64,000 bases of DNA from Actinomadura sp. J1-007. Lineage in GTDB: Bacteria > Actinomycetota > Actinomycetes > Streptosporangiales > Streptosporangiaceae. The stretch spans positions 1,736,001 through 1,800,000 of the forward strand of contig NZ_WING01000001.1 in assembly GCF_009793335.1 (NCBI RefSeq), in the 5' to 3' direction. The notes under the pieces are model-generated. The model did not search any database. It saw nothing but the letters and a program-made list of their open reading frames with translations, and had not been told where the DNA came from. The position numbers were made by a program, and so were the translations under genes. This document shows, in pieces, positions 29,120 to 40,381 of the stretch (position 1 is its first letter; every line of letters begins with the position of its first letter).

Positions 29120-30052
29120 CTACTCCAGCGACCAGGCGATCCCGTCGAGGATGTCGTGCTCGCTCACCACGACCGCGCCGAAGCCGTACTCGCGCATGAT
29201 CCGGTCGAGGATCAGCGCGCCCGCGCCGATCACGTCGACGCGTCCGGGGTGCATGACGCCGAGCGCGGCGCGCTCCTCGCGGGTGGCGCGCAGCAGGTCG
29301 CGGGTGACCTCGTGCACCTGGAGCGCGGTGATCCGCGACAGGTGGATGCGCGCCGGGTCGTACGCGGGCAGGTCCATCGCGATCCCGGCGACCGTCGTGA
29401 CGGACCCGGCGAGGCCGACCAGAGTACGGGCCTCGTCCACCGGGACGGCCTCCCGGACGGCGGCGAGCGCGGTGTCGATGTCGGCGACGGTCTCGGCGAC
29501 CTGCTCGGGCGAGGGCGGGTCGCCGTCGCGCAGGTGCCGCTCGGTCATCCGGACGCAGCCGATGTCGACCGACCGGGCCGCCTGCACCGAGGAGCTGCCG
29601 AGCACGAACTCGGTGGAGCCGCCGCCGATGTCGACCACCAGGTACGGGCGGGCGGGGCGCAGCGCGGCCAGCTCGCGGGTGGCGCCGGTGAACGACAGCC
29701 GCGCCTCCTCGTCGCCGGTGATCACCTCGGGGACGGCCCCGAAGATCTCGACCACGCCGCCGACGAAGTCGGCCCGGTTGGCGGCGTCGCGGGTCGCGCT
29801 GGTCGCGACGACCCGGACCTTCTCGGCGCCGTGCCGTTCGATCAGCCCGGCGTAGCCGCGCATCGCGGCGAACGTGCGCTCCAGCGCCTCGGGCGCGAGC
29901 CGGCCGGTCTCGTCCACGCCCTGCCCGAGCCGGACGATCTCCATGCGGCGCTCGACGTCGGTGAGCGACCCGCCGTCCTCGCCGCCGGCGACGTCGGCGA
30001 TCAGGAGGCGGACCGAGTTGGTCCCGCAGTCGATGGCGGCGACGCGTGTCAC
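29120..30052 (-). CDS. Ppx/GppA family phosphatase
   Basis: Exopolyphosphatase or guanosine pentaphosphate phosphatase of the ASKHA fold, 310 aa. Phosphate loop 1 is AAIDCGTNSVRLLIAD at the N-terminus; EARLSF lies in the catalytic region; VVDIGGGSTEFVLG is phosphate loop 2; GLAGSVTTVAGI is the third nucleotide-contact loop. The short form lacks the C-terminal HD-like domain, as usual for actinobacterial Ppx proteins. GTG 30052 overlaps the DUF501 stop as GTGA. It is the last gene of the eno-ftsB-DUF501-ppx series. Polyphosphate versus pppGpp preference cannot be read from sequence. Confidence 0.9.
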   Translation of the reverse strand: MTRVAAIDCGTNSVRLLIADVAGGEDGGSLTDVERRMEIVRLGQGVDETGRLAPEALERTFAAMRGYAGLIERHGAEKVRVVATSATRDAANRADFVGGVVEIFGAVPEVITGDEEARLSFTGATRELAALRPARPYLVVDIGGGSTEFVLGSSSVQAARSVDIGCVRMTERHLRDGDPPSPEQVAETVADIDTALAAVREAVPVDEARTLVGLAGSVTTVAGIAMDLPAYDPARIHLSRITALQVHEVTRDLLRATREERAALGVMHPGRVDVIGAGALILDRIMREYGFGAVVVSEHDILDGIAWSLE

Positions 30053-30591
30053 TGGTTCTCCTCGGGGTCGGGATCGTCGGAGAGCGGGAGGGCGTCGACG
30101 TGGACGCAGGGGCCGGAGCGCCACCACTCGGGCAGGTCGTCCAGCGCCTCGCGGCCGAACGGGTTGACGCCCGGGACGGCCAGCTCGTGCGCGACGAGGG
30201 CGTGCAGGCACTTGACGCGCTCGGGCATGCCGCCCGCGCTCTGGGTGCCGGGGGGCAGCGGCTCGATGCCGTCCTGCGCGGCGGCCTCGTCGCGGCGGCG
30301 CAGGTAGTCGGCGTGCGCGGCGGCGTACTCGGCCTTCAGGCCGGGGTCCTCGGCGAGCCGTTCCTGCATCCCGCGCATCCGGCCGTCGCCCTCCAGGGTG
30401 CCGATCGCGGACGCCGCCTTCGGGCAGGTGAGGTAGAACAGCGTCGGGAACGGCGTGCCGTCCGGGAGCCGGGGCGCCGTCTCGATCACCGCGGGCAGCC
30501 CGCACGGGCAGCGGTACGCCACCGACCTGATGCCGCGCGGCTCGCGGCCGAGCTGGGCCGCGACCGCGGCCGTGTCGCGTTCGTCGATCAT
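30049..30591 (-). CDS. DUF501 domain protein
   Basis: Actinobacterial protein of 180 aa and unknown function, typically found between ftsB/divIC and ppx. A cysteine pair in YRCPCGLPAVIET and the third in FYLTCPKAAS could bind metal. The conserved block GTQSAGGMPERVKCLHALVAHELA with its Cys and two His residues is the family hallmark. No signal peptide or membrane helix. Overlaps ppx/gppA by 4 bases. The 103-bp gap upstream is extremely G/C-rich and could fold. Confidence 0.88.
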   Translation of the reverse strand: MIDERDTAAVAAQLGREPRGIRSVAYRCPCGLPAVIETAPRLPDGTPFPTLFYLTCPKAASAIGTLEGDGRMRGMQERLAEDPGLKAEYAAAHADYLRRRDEAAAQDGIEPLPPGTQSAGGMPERVKCLHALVAHELAVPGVNPFGREALDDLPEWWRSGPCVHVDALPLSDDPDPEENQ

Positions 30592-30694
30592 CGTTCGTCC
30601 CCACCCGCGGACCGCTCGGGCCCGCCGTCGTGCTCCCCCCGGCCGGTACGGCCGGGCGCCGGCGCGCGGCGCGTGCGCGCCCCGGCGCGCCCGC

Positions 30695-31134
30695 TCAGCG
30701 CGCCCGGTCGGCGGCCTCCACCGACCGCCAGAGCGTCTCGTACCACGGCGGCCGGCTCGCCGGGCCGCCCTGCCGCTTCTGCTCCCCGTTCCCCCCGCCG
30801 CCGTCGAGGACGATGTAGCACTTCACCCCGGGCCGGCAGTAGTGGAGCCGTCGCGTCGCCTCCCGCTCAATGTACGACTTGTCTCCCAGTTGCTGCTTGC
30901 GTTGGGAGAGTTCTTCCACCTGCTTTCGCGCGACGCGTTCCTTGTGCTCCAGCGAGGCGATCTCCTGGCGCTGGGCGATGTACTCCCGCACCGGGTAGGC
31001 GAGGCTGAGCGCGATCGCGCAGACCACGACCGCGAGGATCGCGGCGCGGCTGGTCAGCGCCGGGTTGGCGCGGCGGGAGCCGCCCCCCGGGGAGCCGTCG
31101 CCCCGGGGGGTGCCGCCGGAGTCGCCCCGCGCCA

Positions 31135-31135
<1 letters not shown>
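30695..31135 (-). CDS. ftsB: Septum formation initiator FtsB/DivIC
   Basis: Divisome protein of 146 aa with one membrane helix and an extracytoplasmic coiled coil. A Gly/Ser-rich cytoplasmic tail (1-28) precedes the helix AAILAVVVCAIALSLAYPV, then a leucine-zipper-like coiled coil at about 50-90 (REYIAQRQEIASLEHKERV). The short globular end has HYCRPGVKCYIVLD, with two cysteines that are common in actinobacterial members. It would pair with FtsL and FtsQ. ATG 31135 overlaps the enolase stop as TGATG, so the two are translationally coupled. Confidence 0.88.
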
Positions 31136-33688
<2,553 letters not shown>

Positions 33689-33692
<4 letters not shown>

Positions 33693-34486
33693 CACAGGCC
33701 GTCAAGGCCGTCCCCAGCCGGACCGCGCCCGCGGTCCGGCTGACGGGCGTCTCGAAGATGTTCGGCTCGGGCGGCACCGCGCTGCTCGCGCTCGACCAGG
33801 TGGACCTGGACGTCTCGCCGGGCGAGTTCGTGTGCCTGCTGGGCGCCTCGGGCTGCGGGAAGAGCACCCTGCTCAACCTCGTCGCGGGACTGGACGGGCC
33901 GAGCGCCGGAACGATCGACCTCGGCGGCGCCCGGGTGGCGCTGATGTTCCAGGAGCCGGCCCTGTTCCCGTGGCTGACCGTCACCGCCAACCTCGAACTG
34001 GCGCTGAAGATGCGCGGCGTTCCGCGCCAGGACCGCCGCGACCGCGCCGCCGAGCTGCTGGACAGCGTCCACCTCGGCGGCTTCGCCAGGAAGCGCCCGC
34101 ACCAGCTCTCCGGCGGGATGCGCCAGCGCGTCGCGCTCGCCCGCGCGCTCGCCCTCACCGCCGGCGCCGACGACCACGGCACCGTGCTGCTCATGGACGA
34201 GCCGTTCGGCGCGCTCGACGCCATGACCCGCGACCTGCTGCACGACGAGATCGAGCGGATCTGGCGCGAGCGCGGCCTGACCGTGCTGTTCGTCACGCAC
34301 AACGTCCGCGAGGCCGTCCGGCTCGGCGACCGCGTGGTGCTGCTGTCCAGCCGTCCCGGCCGGGTCGTGCGGGAGTTCCCCGTCCCGATGGCGCGGCCCC
34401 GCCGGATCGACTCCCCCGAGGTGGCATCGCTCGCCGCCTCCATCACCGACAGGCTGCGCGAGGAGGTCGGACGCCATGGCGCATGA
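33689..34486 (+). CDS. ABC transporter ATP-binding protein (SsuB/TauB-like)
   Basis: ATPase subunit of the sulfonate/nitrate-type importer, 265 aa. Walker A GASGCGKST, Q-loop MFQEPALFPWLTV, signature LSGGM, Walker B VLLMDEP and H-loop VTHN are all present and correctly spaced. FPWLTV after the Q-loop is typical of the SsuB/TauB/NrtD group. It overlaps the binding-protein gene by 4 bases and the permease gene by 11, so the three genes form one operon. Confidence 0.93.
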
Positions 34487-35345
34487 CACCGCCGCGCCCG
34501 AACGGCTCGACCGCGAGATCGCCGGGCTGGACGCCCTGGAACTGGCCGCCGGGGCCCGCCGCAACCCGCTGCTGCGCGTGTGGTCGGCGCTGTGGCCGAT
34601 GGTCACCGCCGTCGGGATCGCGCTGCTGGCCTGGCAGGCTGTCGTGTGGAGCGGCTGGAAGGAGAGCTACGTCCTGCCCGGCCCGGCCGACACGCTGCCC
34701 GTCCTGTGGGACCAGCTCACGAGCGGGCGGTTCTGGGAGGCCGTCGCGCTCACCATGCAGCGGGCGCTGATCGGCTTCGCCGTCTCCATCCTGGCCGGGG
34801 TGCTGGTCGGCGCACTGGTGTCGCAGTCGCGGATCCTGCGCCGCGCGTTCGGGTCGCTGATCACCGGGCTCCAGACCATGCCGTCCATCGCGTGGTTCCC
34901 GCTCGCGATCCTGCTGTTCCAGCTCAGCGAGAGCGCGATCCTGTTCGTCGTGGTGCTCGGCGCGACGCCGTCCATCGCCAACGGCCTGATCGCGGGGGTC
35001 GACTACACGCCGCCGATCCTGCTGCGCGCGGGCAAGGTGATGGGCCTGCGGGGCGCGAACCTGTACCGGCACCTGATCATGCCCGCGTCGCTGCCGTCGT
35101 TCGTGGCGGGGCTCAAGCAGGGCTGGGCGTTCGCCTGGCGCAGCCTGATGGCGGGCGAGCTGCTGGTGATCATCGGCGACACCACCTCGCTCGGCGTGCT
35201 GCTGTCCCAGGCCCGGGAGCTGAACGCGACCGCCGACATGATCTCGTACATGATCGTGATCCTGCTGATCGGCATCGTCATCGACCAGCTCTTCGGCGTG
35301 GTCGACCGCGCGATCCGCACCCGCTGGGGCCTCGACAGCGACTGA
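34476..35345 (+). CDS. ABC transporter permease (SsuC/TauC-like)
   Basis: Permease of 289 aa with six predicted helices (first about residues 40-60, WPMVTAVGIALLAWQAVVW). The cytoplasmic EAA loop reads GLRGANLYRHLIMPASLPSF, which contacts the ATPase. The sequence belongs to the SsuC/TauC/NrtB group. The last gene of the operon, followed by a hairpin. Confidence 0.92.
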   Translation: MAHDTAAPERLDREIAGLDALELAAGARRNPLLRVWSALWPMVTAVGIALLAWQAVVWSGWKESYVLPGPADTLPVLWDQLTSGRFWEAVALTMQRALIGFAVSILAGVLVGALVSQSRILRRAFGSLITGLQTMPSIAWFPLAILLFQLSESAILFVVVLGATPSIANGLIAGVDYTPPILLRAGKVMGLRGANLYRHLIMPASLPSFVAGLKQGWAFAWRSLMAGELLVIIGDTTSLGVLLSQARELNATADMISYMIVILLIGIVIDQLFGVVDRAIRTRWGLDSD

Positions 35346-35371
35346 CGGGCGGCCCCGCCGGTCCCGTCCGG

Positions 35372-35397
35372 CCCCCGCCGCACCCCGCCGGCGGGGG
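35372..35397 (+). terminator. Hairpin terminator after the ABC importer operon
   Basis: CCCCCGCCG (35372-35380) pairs with CGGCGGGGG (35389-35397) around an 8-nt loop, 27 bp after the permease stop. Confidence 0.6.
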
Positions 35398-35514
35398 AAC
35401 AGCGGGCCGGCACGCGCGTTCTCGGAGTGTCCGCCCCGGAAGTGCGGGCGCCGCGACGTAGGCTCGCGGGGTCCCCCGGCACCGCAAGGAAGGAACGCCA
35501 GCAGGGAGAACGCC

Positions 35515-36902
35515 GTGAACCACGCCAGCCCGCGCCCCGACACGTCCGCGCGGTGAAGCGGTGGTGGCGGGACCCGGCGATCCGCGTCCGGGTCACGGCG
35601 ACGGCGGTGCTGGTCTCGGGGCTGTTCGCCGTCGTGCTGTACGCCCTGGTGATGCTGCTGGTGCGGTGGCAGACCGCCTACACCGTGCAGGACCGGCTGG
35701 AGCACGCCGGCCGCAGGGTCGCCGGAACGGTCCGGGAGGGCCGCCTCGCCCCGTTGATCGTCACCGGCGAGGGCGAGCTCATCCAGGTCGTGGACGCCGC
35801 CCACCGGGTCGTCGCGTCCACGCGGCGGATGGCCGGGCGCGGGCCGGTGGACTTCCCGGAGCCCGGTCCCCGCGACGACCGCCGCACCGGGCGGGCCTGC
35901 CACCTCGACGCGCCGGGCGGCGGCTGCCACCTCGTGGTCGTCTACCGCGTCGGCGAGGGGCCGTTCCGCCGCAACGTCTACACCCTCGCGCCCGCGCCCG
36001 GCTGGGTGCCGCGGCCCCTGCTCGGCGCGGCGCTCGGCCTGATGGTGCCCGGCATCGCGTGGGCCGTCGGGTACGGCACGTGGCGTTCGGCCGGCCGCAC
36101 GCTGCGTCCCGTCGAGGCGATCCGGGCCGAGCTGGACGAGATCACCGCGACCGACCTCGAACGGCGCGTGCCGTCCCCGCCGCGCCGCGACGAGATCGCC
36201 CGCCTCGCCGAGAGCGTCAACGCGACGCTGGACCGCCTCGAACACGCCGTCGCGCGCCTGCGCGGCTTCGTCTCCGACGTCTCGCACGAGCTGCGCAGTC
36301 CGCTCACCGGGCTGCGGACGGAGCTGGAGCTGGCGCTGTCCGACCCGGACGCGCCCGACCTGCGCGAGACGCTGGACGCCGTGCTGCGCAACGCCGAGCG
36401 GCTCCAGTCCGTGCTGGACGACGTGCTCGCCCTCGCCCGGCTGGAGTCGCAGCAGGAGGCCGCGAACGAGCCGGTCGAGCTCGGCGAGCTGGCCGACCAG
36501 GAGGTGCTGCGCCGCCCGCGCCGCACCCGCGTCCACGTCGAGTCGGACGAGCCCGTCGTCGTGCGCGGCGGCCGGGCCGAGCTCGGCCGGCTGCTCTCCA
36601 ACCTGATCGACAACGCCGACGGGCACGCCGAGTCGACCGTCGTGGTCACCGTGCGCGCGGACGGCGACGAGGCGGTCATGGAGGTGTACGACGACGGGCC
36701 CGGCATGCCGCGGGAGGACCGCGAGCGGCTCTTCGAGCGCTTCTCCCGGCTGTCGGCGGGCCGGCACCGCGACGCGGGCGGGACCTGGCTCGGGCTGTCG
36801 ATCTCGCGCGACATCGCCGCCGCGCACGGGGGCTCGCTGGACGTCACCGACCGTCCGGACGGCGAACCGGGCATCCGCTTCCTGCTCCGCCTCCCCCGCT
36901 GA
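35515..36902 (+). CDS. Sensor histidine kinase, orphan, uncertain start
   Basis: Membrane sensor kinase with two helices (VTATAVLVSGLFAVVLYALVM and the second at about residue 150-170 of the shorter form), an extracellular sensor of about 95 aa, a HAMP domain, the H-box FVSDVSHELRSPLTGL, N-box LLSNLIDNADGHA, and G-boxes YDDGPGMPRED and GTWLGLSI. The G2 box has Trp in place of the usual Gly. No response regulator gene is adjacent. The catalytic frame can start at GTG 35553, but that has no ribosome site. GTG 35515 has GGGAG 6 nt upstream and reads MNHASPRPDTSAR before a TGA that overlaps GTG 35553; one extra G would fuse it to the kinase. I list the longer boundary as likelier. Confidence 0.85.
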
Positions 36903-36937
36903 TCATTTTTGCGCCACGGTACGTGTACGCATGATCA
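36900..36937. promoter_or_regulatory. Nested inverted repeat before the SH3 protein gene
   Basis: TGATCA at 36900-36905 and at 36932-36937 flank TGCG (36910) and CGCA (36928-36931), with CAC/GTG around GTAC at the centre. The arms are offset by two bases, so the palindrome is imperfect. It spans the kinase stop codon and lies 48 bp before ATG 36985. Candidate operator. Confidence 0.4.
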
Positions 36938-36984
36938 CTTCGGGTAGTTGGGAATTGCTGTTTCCCGCAAACCTGGAGGAAGAA

Positions 36985-37698
36985 ATGCACGTAGGGGCAA
37001 AACTCGGCACGGGCCTGGTCAGCGCCGCCCTGGCCGGGAGCGCACTCGGGGTCACCGGCGCCGGCACCGCCGCCGCCGACCCGAACCCGAAGCCCGCACA
37101 GCCCGCACAGCAGAAGCCCGCACAGCCCGCGCAGCACAAGCCCGGCAAGCCCGCGCAGCACAAGCCCGGCAGACCCGCGCAGCAGAAGCCCATGGAGCAG
37201 GCGCAGGGCCAGCAGATGCCCATGGAGCAGGCCCAGGGGCAGCAGATGCCCGAGCCGCAGACGCCCGGCCAGCAGATGCCCGGCCAGCAGCCCGCAGGGC
37301 AGCAGGACCCGGCGTCGCAGGGCGCCATGCCGGGCGAGCCGTCGGCGGACACGCCCGGTGAGGCGCTGGGCGAGGCCAGCGGCATCGACGTCGGCGCGGA
37401 CGGAGCCGCGAAGGCGCTCGGCCGCACGGAGGAGAAGGCGGCGCAGGCCGGGAAGGCCGCCCCGCGCTGGTGCAACGGGAAGGTCGCCGTCCAGTGGCTG
37501 CGGGTCCGCAAGGGCCCGGGGCCGCACTCCCCGCACGTCCGCTGGCTGAAGCGCGGGACCGCCGTCACGACCGACTGGAACGCCATCTCGCGCCGCGGCG
37601 GCTACACCTGGGTCAGGATCAAGGGCGGCAACTACCTCGCCGACTACAAGAACGGGAACGGCAACGGCAAGTGGTACGTGAAGTACTCCAACTGCTGA
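36985..37698 (+). CDS. Secreted SH3-like domain protein with Pro/Gln/Lys repeats
   Basis: Exported protein of 237 aa. ATG 36985 follows GGAGGAAGAA. The signal peptide MHVGAKLGTGLVSAALAGSA ends near TAAAD. Residues 35-110 are low-complexity with repeats such as QKPAQPAQ, HKPGKPAQ, HKPGRPAQ and GQQMPMEQAQGQQMP; such linkers often span the cell wall. The C-terminal 75 residues form a bacterial SH3-like module (VQWLRVRKGPGPHSPHVRWL, then GYTWVRIKGGNYLADY), a fold that binds peptidoglycan or peptides. Two cysteines (RWCNG and the C-terminal SNC) may pair. Role unknown. Confidence 0.8.
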   Translation: MHVGAKLGTGLVSAALAGSALGVTGAGTAAADPNPKPAQPAQQKPAQPAQHKPGKPAQHKPGRPAQQKPMEQAQGQQMPMEQAQGQQMPEPQTPGQQMPGQQPAGQQDPASQGAMPGEPSADTPGEALGEASGIDVGADGAAKALGRTEEKAAQAGKAAPRWCNGKVAVQWLRVRKGPGPHSPHVRWLKRGTAVTTDWNAISRRGGYTWVRIKGGNYLADYKNGNGNGKWYVKYSNC

Positions 37699-37712
37699 CC
37701 CGGAACGACGCG

Positions 37713-37746
37713 AAGGGGGCCGGTGCCGTCGGGCACCGGCCCCCTT
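37713..37746 (+). terminator. Hairpin terminator
   Basis: A 15-bp perfect stem, AAGGGGGCCGGTGCC at 37713-37727 with its complement at 37732-37746, closed by a GTCG loop. It follows the SH3 protein gene. Confidence 0.8.
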
Positions 37747-37835
37747 CCGTACGCGAGCGCTGAGCCTCAGGGGCCGCGCCCCTTCCGTACGCGCGCGCCG
37801 GGCAGCAGGGGCCGCGCCCCCTCCCGTACGCGTGC
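37740..37835. repeat. Degenerate repeats containing CC(T)TCCGTACGCG
   Basis: Three related copies: the first follows directly on the terminator stem (CCCCCTTCCGTACGCGAGCGC). The next two each start with AGGGGCCGCGCCCC and continue into (T/C)TCCCGTACGCG-like sequence, at about 37777-37796 and 37808-37830. They lie in the convergent gap before the TPR gene. Confidence 0.6.
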
Positions 37836-37846
37836 GGGGCCGCCGG

Positions 37847-38197
37847 TCAGGCGAGGTCGGCGGCCGTGACCGCGACCTCGATCTCCTCGGACGCGGGCGC
37901 GCCCATCGCCGCGGCCAGCTTGCGGTAGCGGGCCGCCTCGCCCGGACGGCTGCGGCGCTCCAGGGTGCGGGCCAGCGCCTCGTACGCCCAGCCGTTGCAG
38001 GGGTCGAGGTCGATCAGGCGGCGGAACGCGTCCTCGGCCCGGCCGAGCTGGGCGCTGTGGAAGTAGGCGCGGGCCAGCAGTTCGGCGGCGGCGCGGTTGT
38101 CCGGGTCCGCGGCCGCGATCGGGGCGAGGAGGCGCGCGGCCTCGGCGTAGTCCTTGGCGTCGAAGAACAGGGTCGCCCGCTGGAACTCCTCGTACAT
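37847..38197 (-). CDS. TPR (tetratricopeptide repeat) protein
   Basis: Small cytoplasmic protein of 116 aa built from about three TPR units. DAKDYAEAARLLAPIAAADP, then AELLARAYFHSAQLGRAEDA, then YEALARTLERRSRPGEAARY carry the Gly/Ala/Pro pattern of TPR helices. Such proteins are protein-protein adaptors. Start ATG 38197 follows GAGGTGGGTC. No functional partner is obvious; the next upstream genes are a coiled-coil protein and nhaA. Confidence 0.85.
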   Translation of the reverse strand: MYEEFQRATLFFDAKDYAEAARLLAPIAAADPDNRAAAELLARAYFHSAQLGRAEDAFRRLIDLDPCNGWAYEALARTLERRSRPGEAARYRKLAAAMGAPASEEIEVAVTAADLA

Positions 38198-38314
38198 GAC
38201 CCACCTCTTTCGTTGCGTCACGCAACCCAACTCGGACCGCCGCCGGTTCATTCCCGGGACCGCCGGGCCCCGGGCCCCGGGCCCCGGTGCCGTTGGCGCC
38301 GCGGGCGCCGCCGT

Positions 38315-38521
38315 TCAGCTCACGCCGAGCTCGTCGCGCAGGCGCGTCCGCTCCTCCTCCAGGTCCTCGATCCGTCCGGCCGTCTCCTCCCGCTCCTGGA
38401 GGTTCTCCGCCGCCTCGTTCGCGTCCAGCGGTCCGTCGACCGGGCCGGGCAGCTCGCGGCGCAGGGCGTCGAGGTCGGTCTCGATCTCGCGGAGCCGGGC
38501 GCGCTTGTCGTCGTCGTTCAC
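38315..38521 (-). CDS. Small acidic coiled-coil protein, unknown
   Basis: 68-aa highly charged protein (starts MNDDDKRARLREIETDLDAL) with heptad-like Leu spacing in two blocks, at about 8-25 and 42-65. No known family recognised. GTG 38521 overlaps the nhaA-dsbA stop as GTGA, which supports it as a real, translationally coupled gene. Confidence 0.65.
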   Translation of the reverse strand: MNDDDKRARLREIETDLDALRRELPGPVDGPLDANEAAENLQEREETAGRIEDLEEERTRLRDELGVS

Positions 38522-40377
38522 GTGTCCCCCTCGGTGGTCGCGTCGTCCAGCGCGGCGTCGATGGCCGCGGCGAACGACTCAAGGTCGTACGGGCCCTCGT
38601 ACAAGTTCCCGTTGATGAAGAAAGTAGGCGTGGCGCCGACGCCCGCCCGCTCGCCGCCCTCGCGGTCGGCGTTCACGCGGGCGCGGTGGCGCTCCAGGTC
38701 CTCCCACGGGTTGACGCCGAGCGACGCGGCGTACCCGGTGAGGTCGGCGTCGGTGAGGGCGAGCTGGTTGCCGAACAGCGTGCCGTACATCTCCCAGAAC
38801 AGCCCGTGGTCGCTCGCGGCCTCGCTGACGACCGCCGCGGGCACCGCGTGCGGGTGCACCTCCCGCAGCGGGAAGTGGCGGAAGACGAACCGGACCGAGC
38901 CGCCGTAGCGTTCGAGGAGGTCGTCCAGCACCCAGTAGGCCCGCCCGCAGTACGGGCACTCGAAGTCGCCGTACTCGACCAGGGTGACCGCGGCGTCCGG
39001 CGGGCCGACCGCGTGGTCGTCCGGGGACGGGGGCGGGAGCGGGGCGCGCTCGGCCTCCGGGACGGGCTCGGCGTCGGGCGGGGCGCACGCGGCGCCCCGG
39101 TCCCAGGCCAGCCGGAAGACCAGCCAGCCGAGCCCGGCGGCCAGCAGCGACCCGCAGATGATGCCGATCTTGGCCTGGCTCTGGAGCCCGGGGTCGTCCG
39201 CGAACGCCAGGTCGGTGATGAACAGCGAGACGGTGAAGCCGATGCCCGAGACCGCCGCGCCGCCGAGGAGCTGGCCCCACACGAGGTTGCCGGGCAGGAC
39301 GCCCCAGTTCAGGCGCAGCGGCAGCCAGGTGCCGAGCGCGATGCCGGCGAACTTCCCGGCGAGCAGGCCGAGGACGATGCCGAGGGTGACGCGGGACGTC
39401 GCGGCCTCGCGCAGCGTCCGGCCGTCCAGGACGACCCCGGCGTTGGCCAGCGCGAAGATCGGGACGATCACGTAGCTCGTCCACGGGTGCAGCCGGAGCT
39501 GGAGCCGCTCGTTGATCGAGACGGTCTGCTGGACGCTGCGCGTCGCCTCCCGCGCCAGCTCCGGGCTCGGCTCGCGGGACAGCGCCTGGACGAGCTCCCC
39601 GGCGCGCAGGAACTGGGCGTCCCTCGGCGCGTACACCACGACGGTGGCGCCGAGCACGATGCCCGCGAGCGTCGGGTGGATGCCGCTCTCCAGCACCGCC
39701 CCCCACACCGCGAGGCCGAGCAGGACGTACGCGGGGGGCCGCCACAGCCGCAGCCAGCGGGACGCGGCGATCGCCGCGAACAGCGCGAGCGCGAGCAGCA
39801 GCGCCGGGACCGACAGGTCGTCGGTGTAGAAGACCGCGACGACGAGGATCGCGCCGACGTCGTCCACCACCGCGAGGGTCAGCAGGAACGCGCGCAGCGG
39901 CTCGGGGCAGCGCGTCCCGATCACCGCGAGCAGGCCGAGGACGAACGCGGTGTCGCTCGCCATCGGGACGCCCCATCCGGCGCCGCCGGGGCCGCCCGCG
40001 TTGACCAGCGCGTAGACCGCGGCGGGCAGGACCATCCCGCCGAGGGCCGCCACGAACGGCACCGCGACCACCCGCCGGTCGCGGAGCTGCCCGACCCGGA
40101 TCTCGCGGCTGATCTCCAGGCCGACGACGAAGAAGAACAGCGTCATCAGCCCGTCGTTGACCCAGTCCTTGAGGTCGAGCGAGAACCCGCCGTCGCCGAG
40201 CCGGACCGCGAGGGCGGTGCGCCAGAACGCGTCGTAGGAGTCGCCGAACGGCAGGTTGGCCCAGACCAGCCCGGCGACGGTGGCGGCGAGCAGCACGCTC
40301 GTGCTGCCGGACTCGGTGGCGAGGAAGGCGCGCAGCCCCTCCGGCACCGACCGGCCCGCCACGGAACGTTCGGTCAC
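38518..40377 (-). CDS. nhaA: Na+/H+ antiporter NhaA fused to a DsbA-like thioredoxin domain
   Basis: Fusion of 619 aa. Residues 1-430 are a complete NhaA antiporter with about 12 helices. ESGSTSVLLAATVAGLVWAN opens it, FFFVVGLEISREI is the loop near the pH sensor, and LTLAVVDDVGAILVVA contains the paired aspartates that bind Na+. After an acidic Pro-rich linker, residues 455-619 are a DsbA-family thioredoxin domain with active site CPYC near residue 477 and the cis-Pro loop GVGATPTFFING. Such NhaA-DsbA fusions are known in actinobacteria. The thioredoxin domain could oxidise or isomerise envelope disulfides or tune the antiporter by redox; which is unknown. Confidence 0.93.
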   Translation of the reverse strand: MTERSVAGRSVPEGLRAFLATESGSTSVLLAATVAGLVWANLPFGDSYDAFWRTALAVRLGDGGFSLDLKDWVNDGLMTLFFFVVGLEISREIRVGQLRDRRVVAVPFVAALGGMVLPAAVYALVNAGGPGGAGWGVPMASDTAFVLGLLAVIGTRCPEPLRAFLLTLAVVDDVGAILVVAVFYTDDLSVPALLLALALFAAIAASRWLRLWRPPAYVLLGLAVWGAVLESGIHPTLAGIVLGATVVVYAPRDAQFLRAGELVQALSREPSPELAREATRSVQQTVSINERLQLRLHPWTSYVIVPIFALANAGVVLDGRTLREAATSRVTLGIVLGLLAGKFAGIALGTWLPLRLNWGVLPGNLVWGQLLGGAAVSGIGFTVSLFITDLAFADDPGLQSQAKIGIICGSLLAAGLGWLVFRLAWDRGAACAPPDAEPVPEAERAPLPPPSPDDHAVGPPDAAVTLVEYGDFECPYCGRAYWVLDDLLERYGGSVRFVFRHFPLREVHPHAVPAAVVSEAASDHGLFWEMYGTLFGNQLALTDADLTGYAASLGVNPWEDLERHRARVNADREGGERAGVGATPTFFINGNLYEGPYDLESFAAAIDAALDDATTEGDT

Positions 40378-40381
40378 CGGA

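Noticed and set aside
35346..35514. Truncated response regulator upstream of the histidine kinase
   Set aside because: The short open frame has no receiver or DNA-binding motif; the region is a terminator and promoter zone.
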